Part shown: positions 52,630 through 64,000 of the stretch, piece after piece
How the letters are laid out: every line of letters starts with the position of its first letter
How positions within the stretch are numbered: position 1 is the stretch's first letter
DNA from: Coriaria nepalensis
Taxonomy: Eukaryota > Streptophyta > Magnoliopsida > Cucurbitales > Coriariaceae
NCBI GenBank assembly: GCA_027186245.1
Contig: CP114490.1
Location: forward strand, 5,719,001 to 5,783,000
DNA length: 64,000 bases
Reading direction: 5' to 3'
Position numbers and translations under genes: made by a program
Notes under the pieces: model-generated
What the model saw: the letters and a program-made list of their open reading frames with translations, nothing else
Told to the model about the DNA's origin: nothing
The model's database searches: none

Positions 52630-55600
52630 TGAATGTGTCTTTTCAAGACACGAAACCATTTGAATGATGTTCAATGAATTCTATCTTCACACATCAAACC
52701 CAAATTCGGTGCATAAACTTGCTAGTGATCATATAAGGACAGTTGTGTCTTTGTTTCACCTGAAAATCATTTCAATGAGTCTTCTAAAGCCGTTAAATCA
52801 TTCGAATGAGATTCGAAAGAATTCTATTTTCGCACTTCAAACACAAGTTTCGTGCATAAAATTCTAATGATATTTCAAGCAAACGTGTGCTTTTGTTTCA
52901 CATGAAACTCAATTCTGTGGGTCTCCTCAACCCACTAAATAATATGAATAAGGTTCGAACGAATTCTATTTTCGCATTTCAAACAGAAGTTTCGTGCATA
53001 ACATACTAATGGTCTTCGAAGGACATGTGTGCCTGTTTTTCAGCTTAGACTCATTTGAATGTGTCTCTTCAAAACACTACACCATTTGAATGATGTTCAA
53101 ATGAATTCTATTTTCACACATCAAACACAAATTCCGTGCATAACTTGCTAGTGATCACATAAGGACAGTTGTGTCTTTGTTTCACCTGAAAATCATTTCA
53201 ATGAGTCTTCTCAAGCTACTAAATCATTCTAATGAGATTCGAATGAAATTTAATTTCGCATTTCAAACACAAGTTTCGTGCGTAACATTCTATTGATATT
53301 TCAAGCAAACATGTGCTTTTGTTTCACATGAAACTCAATTCAGTGGGTCTCCTCAACCCACTAAATAATATGAATAAGGTTCGAACGAATTCTCTTTTCG
53401 CATTTCAAACAGAAGTTTCATGCATAACATACTAATGGTCTTTGAAAGACATGTGTGCCTGTTTTTCAGCTTAGACTCATTTGAATGTGTCTCTTCAAGA
53501 CACTAAACCATTTGAATGATATTCAAATGAATTCTATTTTCACACATCAAACACAAATTCCGTGCATAACTTGCTAGTGATCACATAAGGATAGTTATGT
53601 CTTTGTTTCACCTGAGAATCATTTCAATGAGTCTTCTAAAGCCATTAAATTATTCGAATGAGATTCGAATGAATTCTCATTTCGCATTTCAAACACAAGT
53701 TTCGTGCATAACATTCTAATGATATTTCAAGCAAACGTGTGCTTTTGTTTCACATGAAACTCAATTCTGTGGGTCTACTCAACCCACTAAATAATATGAA
53801 TAAGGTTCGAACGAATTATATATATTCGCATTTCAAACAGAAGTTTGGTGCATAAGATACTTATGGTCTTCGAAGGACATGTGTACCTGTTTTTCACCTT
53901 AGAGTCATCTGAATGTGTCTTTTCAAGACACTAAACCATTTGAATGATGTTCAAATGAATTCTATTTTCACACATCAAACCCAAATTCTGTGCATAAACT
54001 TGCTAGTGATCATATAAGGACAGTTGTGTCTTTGTTTCACCTGAAAATCATTTCAATGAGTCTTCTAAAGCCGTTAAATCATTCGAATGAGATTCGAAAG
54101 AATTCTATTTTCGCACTTCAAACACAAGTTTCGTGCATAAAATTCTAATGATATTTCAAGCAAACGTGTGCTTTTGTTTCACATGAAACTCAATTCTGTG
54201 GGTCTACTCAACCCACTAAATAATATGAATAAGGTTCGAACGAATTATATATATTCGCATTTCGAACAGAAGTTTGGTGCATAAGATACTTATGGTCTTC
54301 GAAGGACATGTGTACCTGTTTTTCACCTTAGAGTCATCTGAATGTGTCTTTTCAAGACACGAAACCATTTGAATGATGTTCAATGAATTCTATCTTCACA
54401 CATCAAACCCAAATTCGGTGCATAAACTTGCTAGTGATCATATAAGGACAGTTGTGTCTTTGTTTCACCTGAAAATCATTTCAATGAGTCTTCTAAAGCC
54501 GTTAAATCATTCGAATGAGATTCGAAAGAATTCTATTTTCGCACTTCAAACACAAGTTTCGTGCATAAAATTCTAATGATATTTCAAGCAAACGTGTGCT
54601 TTTGTTTCACATGAAACTCAATTCTGTGGGTCTCCTCAACCCACTAAATAATATGAATAAGGTTCGAACGAATTCTATTTTCGCATTTCAAACAGAAGTT
54701 TCGTGCATAACATACTAATGGTCTTGGAAGGACATGTGTGCCTGTTTTTCAGCTTAGACTCATTTGAATGTATCTCTTCAAAACACTACACCATTTGAAT
54801 GATGTTCAAATGAATTCTATTTTCACACATCAAACACAAATTCCGTGCATAACTTGCTAGTGATCACATAAGGACAGTTGTGTCTTTGTTTCACCTGAAA
54901 ATCATTTCAATGAGTCTTCTCAAGCTACTAAATCATTCTAATGAGATTCGAATGAAATTTAATTTCGCATTTCAAACACAAGTTTCGTGCGTAACATTCT
55001 ATTGATATTTCAAGCAAACATGTGCTTTTGTTTCACATGAAACTCAATTCAGTGGGTCTCCTCAACCCACTAAATAATATGAATAAGGTTCGAACGAATT
55101 CTCTTTTCGCATTTCAAACAGAAGTTTCATGCATAACATACTAATGGTCTTTGAAAGACATGTGTGCCTGTTTTTCAGCTTAGACTCATTTGAATGTGTC
55201 TCTTCAAGACACTAAACCATTTGAATGATGTTCAAATGAATTCTATTTTCACACATCAAACACAAATTCCGTGCATAACTTGCTAGTGATCACATAAGGA
55301 CAGTTGTGTCTTTGTTTCACCTGAAAATCATTTCAATGAGTCTTCTAAAGCCATTAAATTATTCGAATGAGATTCGAATGAATTCTCATTTCGCATTTCA
55401 AACACAAGTTTCGTGCATAACATTCTAATGATATTTCAAGCAAACGTGTGCTTTTGTTTCACATGAAACTCAATTCTGTGGGTCTACTCAACCCACTAAA
55501 TAATATGAATAAGGTTCGAACGAATTATATATATTCGCATTTCAAACAGAAGTTTGGTGCATAAGATACTTATGGTCTTCGAAGGACATGTGTACCTGTT

Positions 55601-55775
55601 TTTCACCTTAGAGTCATCTGAATGTGTCTTTTCAAGACACTAAACCATTTGAATGATGTTCAAATGAATTCTATTTTCACACATCAAACCCAAATTCTGT
55701 GCATAAACTTGCTAGTGATCATATAAGGACAGTTGTGTCTTTGTTTCACCTGAAAATCATTTCAATGAGTCTTCT
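52432..55775 (+). repeat. 1,709-bp (4-unit) tandem repeat, two copies
   Basis: 52432-54140 is followed by 54141 to about 55,775. AGAGTCATCTG, a variant of the C subunit, occurs at 52621, 53901, 54330 and 55610 (steps 1,280, 429 and 1,280), and the TA-expanded B at 52535, 53815, 54244 and 55524 with the same steps. At about 52,650 the sequence switches from matching the 11-unit repeat to matching 50,943 onward (offset 1,707). Near 55,220-55,315 the second copy has GATGTTCAAATG and AAGGACAGTTGTG where the first has GATATTCAAATG and AAGGATAGTTATG, a short patch that may be gene conversion. Confidence 0.83.
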
Positions 55776-58700
55776 CAAGCTAATAAATCATTCCAATGAG
55801 ATTCAAATGAATTCTATTTTCGCATTTCAAACACAAGTTTCGTGCATAACATTCTAATGATATTTCAAGCAAACGTGTGCATTTATTTCACATGAAACTC
55901 AATTATGTGGGTCTGCTCAACCCACTAAATAATATGAATAAGGCTCGAACGAATTCTATTTTCGCATTTCAAACAGAAGTTTCGTGCATCACATATTAAT
56001 GGTCTTTGAAGGACATGTGTGCCTGTTTTTCACCTTAGACTCATTTGAATGTGTCTCTTCAAGACACGAAACCATTTGAATGATGTTCAAATGAATTCTA
56101 TTTTCACACATCACACCCAAATTCTGTGCATAAACTTGCTAGTGATCATATAAGGACAGTTGTGTTTTTGTTTCACCTGAAAATCATTTCAATGAGTCTT
56201 CTAAAGCCGTTAAATCATTCGAATGAGATTCTAATGAATTCTATTTTCGCACCTCAAACACAAGTTTCGTGCATAACATTCTAATGATATTTCAAGCAAA
56301 CGTGTGCTTTTGTTTCACATCAAACTCAATTCTGTGGGTCTCCTCAACCCACTAAATAATATGAATAAGGTTCGAACGAATTCTATTTTCGCATTTCAAA
56401 CAGAAGTTTCGTGCATAACATACTAATGGTCTTCGAAGGACATGTGTACCTGTTTTTTACCTTAGAGTCATTTGAATGTGTCTGTTCAAGACACAAAAAA
56501 AATTGAATGATGTTCAAATGAATTCTATTTTCACACATCAAACCCAAATTCTGTGCATAAACTTGCTAGTGATCATATAAGGACAGTTGTGTCTTTGTTT
56601 CACCTGAAAATCATTTCAATGAGTCTTCTAAAGCCATTAAATCATTCGAATGAGATTCGGATGAATTCTAATTTCGCACTTTAAACACAAGTTTTGTGCA
56701 TAAAATTCTAATGATATTTCAAGCAAACGTGTGCTTTTGTTTCACATGAAACTCAATTCTGTGGGTCTCCTCAACCCACTAAATATTATGAATAATGTTC
56801 GAACGAATTATATTTTCGCATTTCGAACACAAGTTTCGTGCGTAACATACTAATGGTCTTGGAAGGACATGTGTACCTGTTTTTCAGCTTTGACTCATTT
56901 GAATGTGTCTCTTCAAAACACTACACCATTTGAATGATGTTCAAATGAATTATATTTTCACACATCAAACACAAATTCCGTGCATAACTTGCTAGTGATC
57001 ACATAAGGACAGTTGTGTCTTTGTTTCACCTGAAAATCATTTTAATGAGTCTTCTCAAGCTACTAAATCATTCTAATGAGATTCGAATGAATTTTAATTT
57101 TGCATTTCAAACACAAGTTTCGTGCAAGACATTCTAATGATATTTCAAGCAAACATGTGCTTTTGTTTCACATGAAACTCAATTCTGTGGGTGTCCTCAA
57201 CCCACTAAATTATATGAATAAGGTTGGAACGAATTCTATTTTTGCATTTCAAATAGGAGTTTCGTGCATAACATACTAATGGTCTTCGAAGGACATGTGT
57301 ACCTGTTTTTCCGCTTAGACTCATTTGAATGTGTCTCTTCAAGACACTAAACCATTTGAATGATATTCAAATGAATTCTATTTTCACACATCAAACACAA
57401 ATTCCGTGCATAACTTGCTAGTGATCACATAAGGACAGTTGTGTCTTTGTTTCACCTGAAAATCATTTCAATGAGTCTTCTCAAGCTACTAAATCATTCT
57501 AATGAGATTCGAATGAAATTTAATTTCGCATTTCAAACACAAGTTTCGTGCATAACATTCTATTGATATTTCAAGCAAACATGTGCGTTTGTTTCACATG
57601 AAACTCAATTCAGTGGGTCTCCTCAACCCACTAAATAATATGAATAAGGTTCGAACGAATTCTATTTTCGCATTTCAAACACAAGTTTCGTGCATAACAT
57701 ACTAACTGTCTTGGAAGGACATGTGTACCTGTTTTTCACCTTAGACTCATTTGAATGTGTCTCTTCAAGACACGAAACCATTTGAATGATGTTCAAATGA
57801 ATTCTATTTTCACACATCAAACCCAAATTCTGTGCATAAACTTGCTAGTGATCATATAAGGACAGTTGTGTCTTTGTTTCACCTGAAAATCATTTCAATG
57901 AGTCTTCTAAAGCCATTACATCATTTGAATGAGAGTCGAATGAATTCTAATTTCGCACTTCAAACACAAGTTTCGTGCATAAAATTCTAATGATATTTCA
58001 AGCAAACGTGTGCTTTTGTTTCACATGAAACTCAATTCTGTGGGTCTCCTCAACCCACTAAATAATATGAATAAGGTTCGAACGAATTCTATTTTCGCAT
58101 TTCAAACAGAAGTTTCGTGCATAACATACTAATGGTCTTCGAAGGACATGTGTGCCTGTTTTTCAGCTTAGACTCATTTGAATGTGTCTCTTCAAAACAC
58201 TACACCATTTGAATGATGTTCAAATGAATTCTATTTTCACACATCAAACACAAATTCCGTGCATAACTTGCTAGTGATCACATAAGGACAGTTGTGTCTT
58301 TGTTTCACCTGAAAATCATTTCAATGAGTCTTCTCAAGCTACTAAATCATTCTAATGAGATTCGAATGAAATTTAATTTCGCATTTCAAACACAAGTTTC
58401 GTGCGTAACATTCTATTGATATTTCAAGCAAACATGTGCTTTTGTTTCACATGAAACTCAATTCATTGGGTCTCCTCAACCCACTAAATAATATGAATAA
58501 GGTTCGAACGAATTCTCTTTTCGCATTTGAAACAGAAGTTTCATGCATAACATACTAATGGTCTTTGAAAGACATGTGTGCCTGTTTTTCAGCTAAGACT
58601 CATTTGAATGTGTCTCTTCAAGACACTAAACCATTTGAATGATATTCAAATGAATTCTATTTTCACACATCAAACACAAATTCCGTGCATAACTCGCTAG

Positions 58701-58940
58701 TGATCACATAAGGACAGTTATGTCTTTGTTTCACCTGAAAATCATTTCAATGAGTCTTCTAAAGCCATTAAATCATTCGAATGAGATTCGAATGAATTCT
58801 CATTTCGCATTTCAAACACAAGTTTCGTGCATAACATTCTAATGATATTTCAAGCAAACGTGTGCTTTTGTTTCACATGAAACTCAATTCTGTGGGTCTC
58901 CTCAATCCAGTAAATAATATGAATAAGGTTCGAACAAATT
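55772..58940 (+). repeat. 3.2-kb block duplicated from 39,554-42,720 (offset 16,218)
   Basis: The same order of variants appears at both places: CTCAAGCTAATAAATC, AGGCTCGAAC, CATCACACCC at 39891 and 56109, the run of eight A in C, AATATTATGAATAATG, GGTTGGAACG, CTAACTGTCTTGG, then CTTCAAAACACTACACC. The offset of 16,218 is 38 units. A few differences are present (CTTTGAAGG versus CTTCGAAGG and CAGCTTAGA versus CCGCTTAGA near 41,06x/57,28x), so the copy is older than the tandem ones or has been re-edited. It ends near 58,940, where CAAATAGGAGTTTGG replaces CAAACACAAGTTTCG. Confidence 0.82.
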
Positions 58941-61900
58941 CTATTTTTGCATTTCAAATAGGAGTTTGGTGCATAACATACTAATGGTCTTAGAGGGACA
59001 TGTGTACCTGTTTTTCACCTTAGACTCATTTGAATGTGTCTCTTCAAGACACGAAACCATTTGGATGATGTTCAAATGAATTCTATTTTCACACATCAAA
59101 CCCAAATTCTGTGCATAAACTTGCTAGTGATCATATAAGGACAGTTGTGTTTTTGTTTCACCTTAAAATCATTTCAAGGAGTCTTCTAAAGCCGATAAAT
59201 CATTCGAATGAGATTCGAATGAATTCTATTTTCGCACTTCAAAAACAAGTTTCGTGCATAACATTCTAATGATATTTCAAGCAAACGTGTGCTTTTGTTT
59301 CACATGAAACTCAATTCTGTGGGTCTCCTCACCCACTAAATAATATGAATAAGGTTCGAACGAATTCTCTTTTCGCATTTCAAACAGAAGTTTCATGCAT
59401 AACATACTAATGGTCTTTGAAAGACATGTGTGCCTGTTTTTCAGCTTAGACTCATTTGAATGTGTCTCTTCAAGACACTAAACCATTCGAATGATATTCA
59501 AATGAATTCTATTTTCACACATCAAACACAAATTCCGTGCATAACTTGCTAGTGATCACATAAGGACAGTTATGTCTTTGTTTCACCTGAAAATCATTTC
59601 AATGAGTCTTCTAAAGCCATTAAATCATTCGAATGAGATTCGAATGAATTCTCATTTCGCATTTCAAACACAAGTTTCGTGCATAACATTCTAATGATAT
59701 TTCAAGCAAACGTGTGCATTTATTTCACATGAAACTCAATTATGTGGGTCTGCTCAACCCACTAAATAATATGAATAAGGCTCGAACGAATTCTATTTTC
59801 GCATTTCAAACAGAAGTTTCGTGCATAACATACTAATGGTCTTTGAAGGACATGTGTGCCTGTTTTTCACCTTAGACTCATTTGAATGTGTCTCTTCAAG
59901 ACACGAAACCATTTGAATGATGTTCAATGAATTCAATCTTCACACATCAAATCCAAATTCGGTGCATAAACTTGCTAGTGATCATATAAGGACAGTTGTG
60001 TCTTTGTTTCACCTGAAAATCATTTCAATGAGTCTTCTAAAGCCGTTAAATCATTCGAATGAGATTCGAAAGAATTCTATTTTCGCACTTCAAACACAAG
60101 TTTCGTGCATAACATTCTAATGATATTTCAAGCAAACGTGTGCTTTTGTTTCACATGAAACTCAATTCTGTGGGTCTCCTCAACCCACTAAATAATATGA
60201 ATAAGGTTCGAACGAATTATATTTTCGCATTTCAAACAGAAGTTTCGTGCATAAGATACTTATGGTCTTCGAAGGACATGTGTTCCTGTTTTTCACCTTA
60301 GAGTCATTTGAATGTGTCTTTTCAAGACACTAAACCATTTGAATGATGTTCAAATGAATTCTATTTTCACACATCAAACCCAAATTCTGTGCATAAACTT
60401 GCTAGTGATCATATAAGGACAGTTGTGTCTTTGTTTCACCTGAAAATCATTTCAATGAGTCTTCTCAAGCTACTAAATCATTCTAATGAGATTCGAATGA
60501 AATTTAATTTCGCATTTCAAACACAAGTTTCGTGCATAACATTTTATTGATATTTCAAGCAAACATGTGCTTTTGTTTCACATGAAACTCAATTCAGTGG
60601 GTCTCCTCAACCCACTAAATAATATGAATAAGGTTCGAGCGAATTCTATTTTCGCATTTCAAACACAAGTTTCGTGCATAACATACTAACTGTCTTGGAA
60701 GGACATGTGTACCTCTTTTTCACCTTAGACTCATTTGAATGTGTCTCTTGAAGACACGAAACCATTTGAATGATGTTCAAATGAATTCTATTTTCACACA
60801 TCAAACCCAAATTCTGTGCATAAACTTGCTAGTGATCATATAAGGACAGTTCTGTCTTTGTTTCACCTGAAAATCATTTCAATGAGTCTTCTAAAGCCAT
60901 TACATCATTTGAATGAGAGTCGAATGAATTCTAATTTCGCACTTCAAACACAACTTTCGTGCATAAAATTCTAATGATATTTCAAGCAAACGTGTGCTTT
61001 TGTTTCACATGAAACTCAATTCTGTGGGTCTCCTCAACCCACTAAATAATATGAATAAGGTTCGATCGAATTCTATTTTCGCATTTCAAACAGAAGTTTC
61101 GTGCATAACATACTAATGGTCTTTGAAAGACATGTGTGCCTGTTTTTCAGCTTAGACTCATTTGAATGTGTCTCTTCAAGACACTAAACCATTTGAATGA
61201 TGTTCAAATGAATTCTATTTTCACACATCAAACCCAAATTCTGTGCATAAACTTGCTAGTGATCATATAAGGACAGTTGTGTCTTTGTTTCACCTGAAAA
61301 TCATTTCAATGAGTCTTCTAAAGCCATTACATCATTTGAATGAGAGTCGAATGAATTCTAATTTCGCACTTCAAATACAAGTTTCGTGCATAAAATTCTA
61401 ATGATATTTCAAGCAAACATGTGCTTTTGTTTCACATGAAACTCAATTCTGTGGGTCTCCTCAACCCACTAAATAATATGAATAAGGTTCGAACGAATTC
61501 TATTTTCGCATTTCAAACAGAAGTTTCGTGCATAACATACTAATGGTCTTCGAAGGACATGTGTGCCTGTTTTTCAGCTTAGACTCATTTGAATGTGTCT
61601 CTTCAAAACACTACACCATTTGAATGATGTTCAAATGAATTCTATTTTCACACATCAAACACAAATTCCGTGCATAACTTGCTAGTGATCACATAAGGAC
61701 AGTTGTGTCTTTGTTTCACCTGAAAATCATTTCAATGAGTCTTCTCAAGCTACTAAATCATTCTAATGAGATTCGAATGAAATTTAATTTCGCATTTCAA
61801 ACACAAGTTTCGTGCGTAACATTCTATTGATATTTCAAGCAAACATGTGCTTTTGTTTCACATGAAACTCAATTCATTGGGTCTCCTCAACCCACTAAAT

Positions 61901-62561
61901 AATATGAATAAGGTTCGAACGAATTCTCTTTTCGCATTTGAAACAGAAGTTTCATGCATAACATACTAATGGTCTTTGAAAGACATGTGTGCCTGTTTTT
62001 CAGCTAAGACTCATTTGAATGTGTCTCTTCAAGACACTAAACCATTTGAATGATATTCAAATGAATTCTATTTTCACACATCAAACACAAATTCCGTGCA
62101 TAACTCGCTAGTGATCACATAAGGACAGTTATGTCTTTGTTTCACCTGAAAATCATTTCAATGAGTCTTCTAAAGCCATTAAATCATTCGAATGAGATTC
62201 GAATGAATTCTCATTTCGCATTTCAAACACAAGTTTCGTGCATAACATTCTAATGATATTTCAAGCAAACGTGTGCTTTTGTTTCACATGAAACTCAATT
62301 CTGTGGGTCTCCTCAATCCAGTAAATAATATGAATAAGGTTCGAACAAATTCTATTTTTGCATTTCAAATAGGAGTTTGGTGCATAACATACTAATGGTC
62401 TTAGAGGGACATGTGTACCTGTTTTTCACCTTAGACTCATTTGAATGTGTCTCTTCAAGACACGAAACCATTTGGATGATGTTCAAATGAATTCTATTTT
62501 CACACATCAAACCCAAATTCTGTGCATAAACTTGCTAGTGATCATATAAGGACAGTTGTGT
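57785..62561 (+). repeat. 1.37-kb block present twice, 3,411 bp apart
   Basis: 57785-59150 matches 61196-62561. Rare linked variants fix the pairing: ATTCATTGGG at 58461 and 61872, AGCTAAGACT at 58591 and 62002, AACTCGCTAG near 58,693 and 62,104, CAATCCAGTAAAT near 58,90x and 62,31x, and CATTTGGATG near 59,059 and 62,470. The offset of 3,411 is eight units. The interval 59,151-61,195 holds other domain 2 units, including the shortened TTCAATGAATTC type near 59,925, a B missing one base (CTCACCCACTAAAT near 59,330), and a block like 41,281-41,760 near 60,480-60,960. No other sequence type is present there. Confidence 0.83.
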
Positions 62562-64000
62562 CTTTCTTTCACCTGAAAATCATTTCAATGAGTCTTCTAA
62601 AGCCATTACATCATTTGAATGAGAGTCGAATGAATTCTAATTTCGCACTTCAAATACAAGTTTCGTGCATAAAATTCTAATGATATTTCAAGCAAACGTG
62701 TGCTTTAGTTTCACATGAAACTCAATTCTGTGGGTCTCCTTAACCCACTAAATAATATGAATAAGGTTCGAATGTATTCTATTTTCGCATTTCAAACAGA
62801 AGTTTCGTGCATAACATACTAATGGTCTTCGAAGGACATGTGTACCCCTTTTTCACCTTAGAGTTATTTGAATGTGTCTCTTCAAGACACTAAACCATTT
62901 AAATGATATTCAAATGAATTCTATTTTCACACATCAAACACAAATTTGGTGCATAACTTGCTAGTGATCACAAAAGGACAGTTGTGTCTTTGTTTCACCT
63001 GAAAATCATTTCAATGAGTCTTCTCAAGCTACTAAATCATTCTAATGAGATTCAAATGAATCCTAATTTCGCATTTCAAACACAAGTTTCGTGCATAACA
63101 TTCTAATGATATTTCAAGCAAACGTGTGCTTTTGTTTCACATGAAACTCAATTCTGTGGCTCTCCTCAACCCACTAAATAATATGAATAAGGTTCGAACG
63201 AATTATGTTTTCGCATTTCGAACAAAAGTTTCATGCATAACATACTAATGGTCTTTGATGGACATGTGTGCCTGTTTTTCACCTTAGACTCATTTGAATG
63301 TGTCTCTTGAAGACACAAAACCATTTGAATGATGTTCAAATGAATTCTACTTTCCCACATCAAACACAAATTCTGTGCATAAACTTGCTAGTGATCACAT
63401 AAGGACAGTTGTGTCTTTGTTTCACCTGAAAATCATTTCAATGAGTTTTCTCAAGCTAATAAATCATTCCAATGAGATTCAAATGAATTCTATTTTCGCA
63501 TTTCAAACACAAGTTTCGTGCATAACATTCTAATGATATTTCAAGCAAACGTGTGCATTTATTTCACATGAAACTCAATTATGTGGGTCTGCTCAACCCA
63601 CTAAATAATATGAATAAGGCTCGAACGAATTCTATTTTCGCATTTCAAACAGAAGTTTCGTGCATCACATATTAATGGTCTTTGAAGGACATGTGTACCT
63701 GTTTTTCACCTTAGACTCATTTGAATGTGTCTCTTCAAGACACGAAACCATTTGAATGATGTTCAAATGAATTCTATTTTCACACATCAAACACAAATTC
63801 CGTGCATAACCTTGCTAGTGATCATATAAGGACAGTTGTGTCTTTGTTTCACCTTAAAATCATTTCAATGAGTCTTCTCAAGCCACTAAATCATTCTAAT
63901 GAGATTCGAATGAATTTTATTTTCGCATTTCAAACACAAGTTTCGTGCATAACATTCTAATGATATTTCAAGCAAATATGTGCTTTTGTTTCACATGAAA
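62562..64000 (+). repeat. Copy of the 11-unit repeat segment at 43.9-45.2 kb (offset 18,773)
   Basis: From about 62,700 the sequence follows 43,927 onward: TGCTTTAGTTTCAC, CTCCTTAACCCAC, GGTTCGAATG, GAGTTATTTG, TCACAAAAGG, GAATCCTAATTTCGC, GTGGCTCTCC, then the C with GAATTCTACTTTCCC. The offset 63166-44393 is 18,773 bp, which is 44 units. Private changes include GTACCCCTTTTTC near 62,842. The window ends inside a B subunit, so the array continues beyond it. Confidence 0.8.

Larger units (their letters stand above)
1..64000 (+). repeat. Tandem satellite array, ~427-bp unit of three ~142-bp subunits
   Basis: Anchor words recur throughout. GTGCATAACT starting subunit A occurs at 281, 708, 1133, 1558, 1985, 2413, 2840, 3263 and 3691 (steps 423-428), and the same spacing continues to the end. 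Each unit splits into A (starts GTGCATAACTTGCTAGTGAT), B (GTGCATAACATTCTAATGAT) and C (GTGCATAACATGCTAATGAT in domain 1, GTGCATAACATACTAATGGT in domain 2). The three share a ~50-bp core around GAATTCTATTTT followed by a CAAACACAAGTTTC-like stretch, so they appear to derive from one ~142-bp ancestor. All copies read in one orientation. I saw no unrelated insertion of any length. Arrays of nucleosome-sized monomers are typical of eukaryotic centromeric or other heterochromatic satellites; which kind this is cannot be decided from sequence alone. The ~142-bp, EcoRI-cut format resembles known insect and plant satellites in length only. Confidence 0.97.
12497..64000 (+). repeat. Domain 2: younger satellite family with long higher-order repeats
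   Basis: About 120 units. The signatures are GTGGGTCTCCTCAACCCAC in B, AATATGAATAAGG instead of ATATGATCAAGG, GCATTTCAAACAGAAG in the B tail, C starting GTGCATAACATACTAATGGT, and frequent GTGCATAAACTTGC with an extra A at the start of subunit A. Large blocks of 6, 8, 11 and 4 units recur almost unchanged, whereas units next to each other within a block differ at many positions. This is the usual mark of amplification of multi-unit blocks by unequal exchange or replication-based copying. No coding or unique sequence is visible. Confidence 0.92.

Noticed and set aside
1..64000. CRISPR array
   Set aside because: Repeats are 142/427 bp with no short constant repeat separated by unique spacers; all sequence between recurring words is itself repeated.
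1..64000. Identity with the 142-bp EcoRI satellite known from a Tenebrio beetle, or with a named plant satellite
   Set aside because: Only length and restriction site agree. That beetle satellite is described as homogeneous, whereas this one has three diverged subunits, and I cannot compare sequences here.

Overview
The whole 64 kb window is one AT-rich tandem satellite array. I find no protein gene, RNA gene, transposon, CRISPR array or unique-sequence island. All copies run head to tail in the same orientation from the first base to the last. This organisation indicates a eukaryotic nuclear genome, most likely centromeric, pericentromeric or subtelomeric heterochromatin. Many copy-to-copy differences look like CpG decay (CG versus TG or CA), which suggests a genome with cytosine methylation, such as a plant or vertebrate. 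I do not recognise the satellite and cannot name the organism.

The basic repeat is about 427 bp (about 150 copies). It is built from three diverged but related subunits of about 142 bp, here called A, B and C. Each starts at a shared GTGCATAAC word and carries, near its 3' part, a dyad-like element followed by GAATTCTATTTT. That element supplies an EcoRI site roughly every 142 bp.

Layout: Domain 1 (1 to about 12,500) is an older-looking family. It has short higher-order repeats (HORs) of 2 units (855 bp, about 4.2-7.9 kb) and 3 units (1,283 bp, about 7.1-11.3 kb), and its edge carries a 115-bp partial duplication and a broken B-B junction. Domain 2 (about 12,500 to 64,000) is a second family whose B subunit has a different sequence and a GTGGGT/ACCCAC hairpin. 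Domain 2 contains a register break that skips one C subunit with a 1,138-bp-shifted duplication (14.6-16.7 kb); a 2,560-bp (6-unit) tandem duplication (18.4-23.6 kb); a 2- to 7-unit mixed zone (23.6-27.2 kb); a 3,416-bp (8-unit) HOR in three copies (27.2-37.4 kb) with a diverged continuation to about 42 kb; a 4,694-bp (11-unit) HOR (41.7-52.6 kb); a 1,709-bp (4-unit) repeat (52.4-55.8 kb); and long-range copies of earlier blocks (55.8-64.0 kb).

Short open frames of 61-76 codons recur on both strands. They are stop-free stretches of the repeat and I do not call them genes. The interest of the window lies in the layered history of amplification and in dyad-symmetric elements, some of which vary with apparent compensating changes. 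Breakpoints and identities were read by eye and could be off by a few bases.
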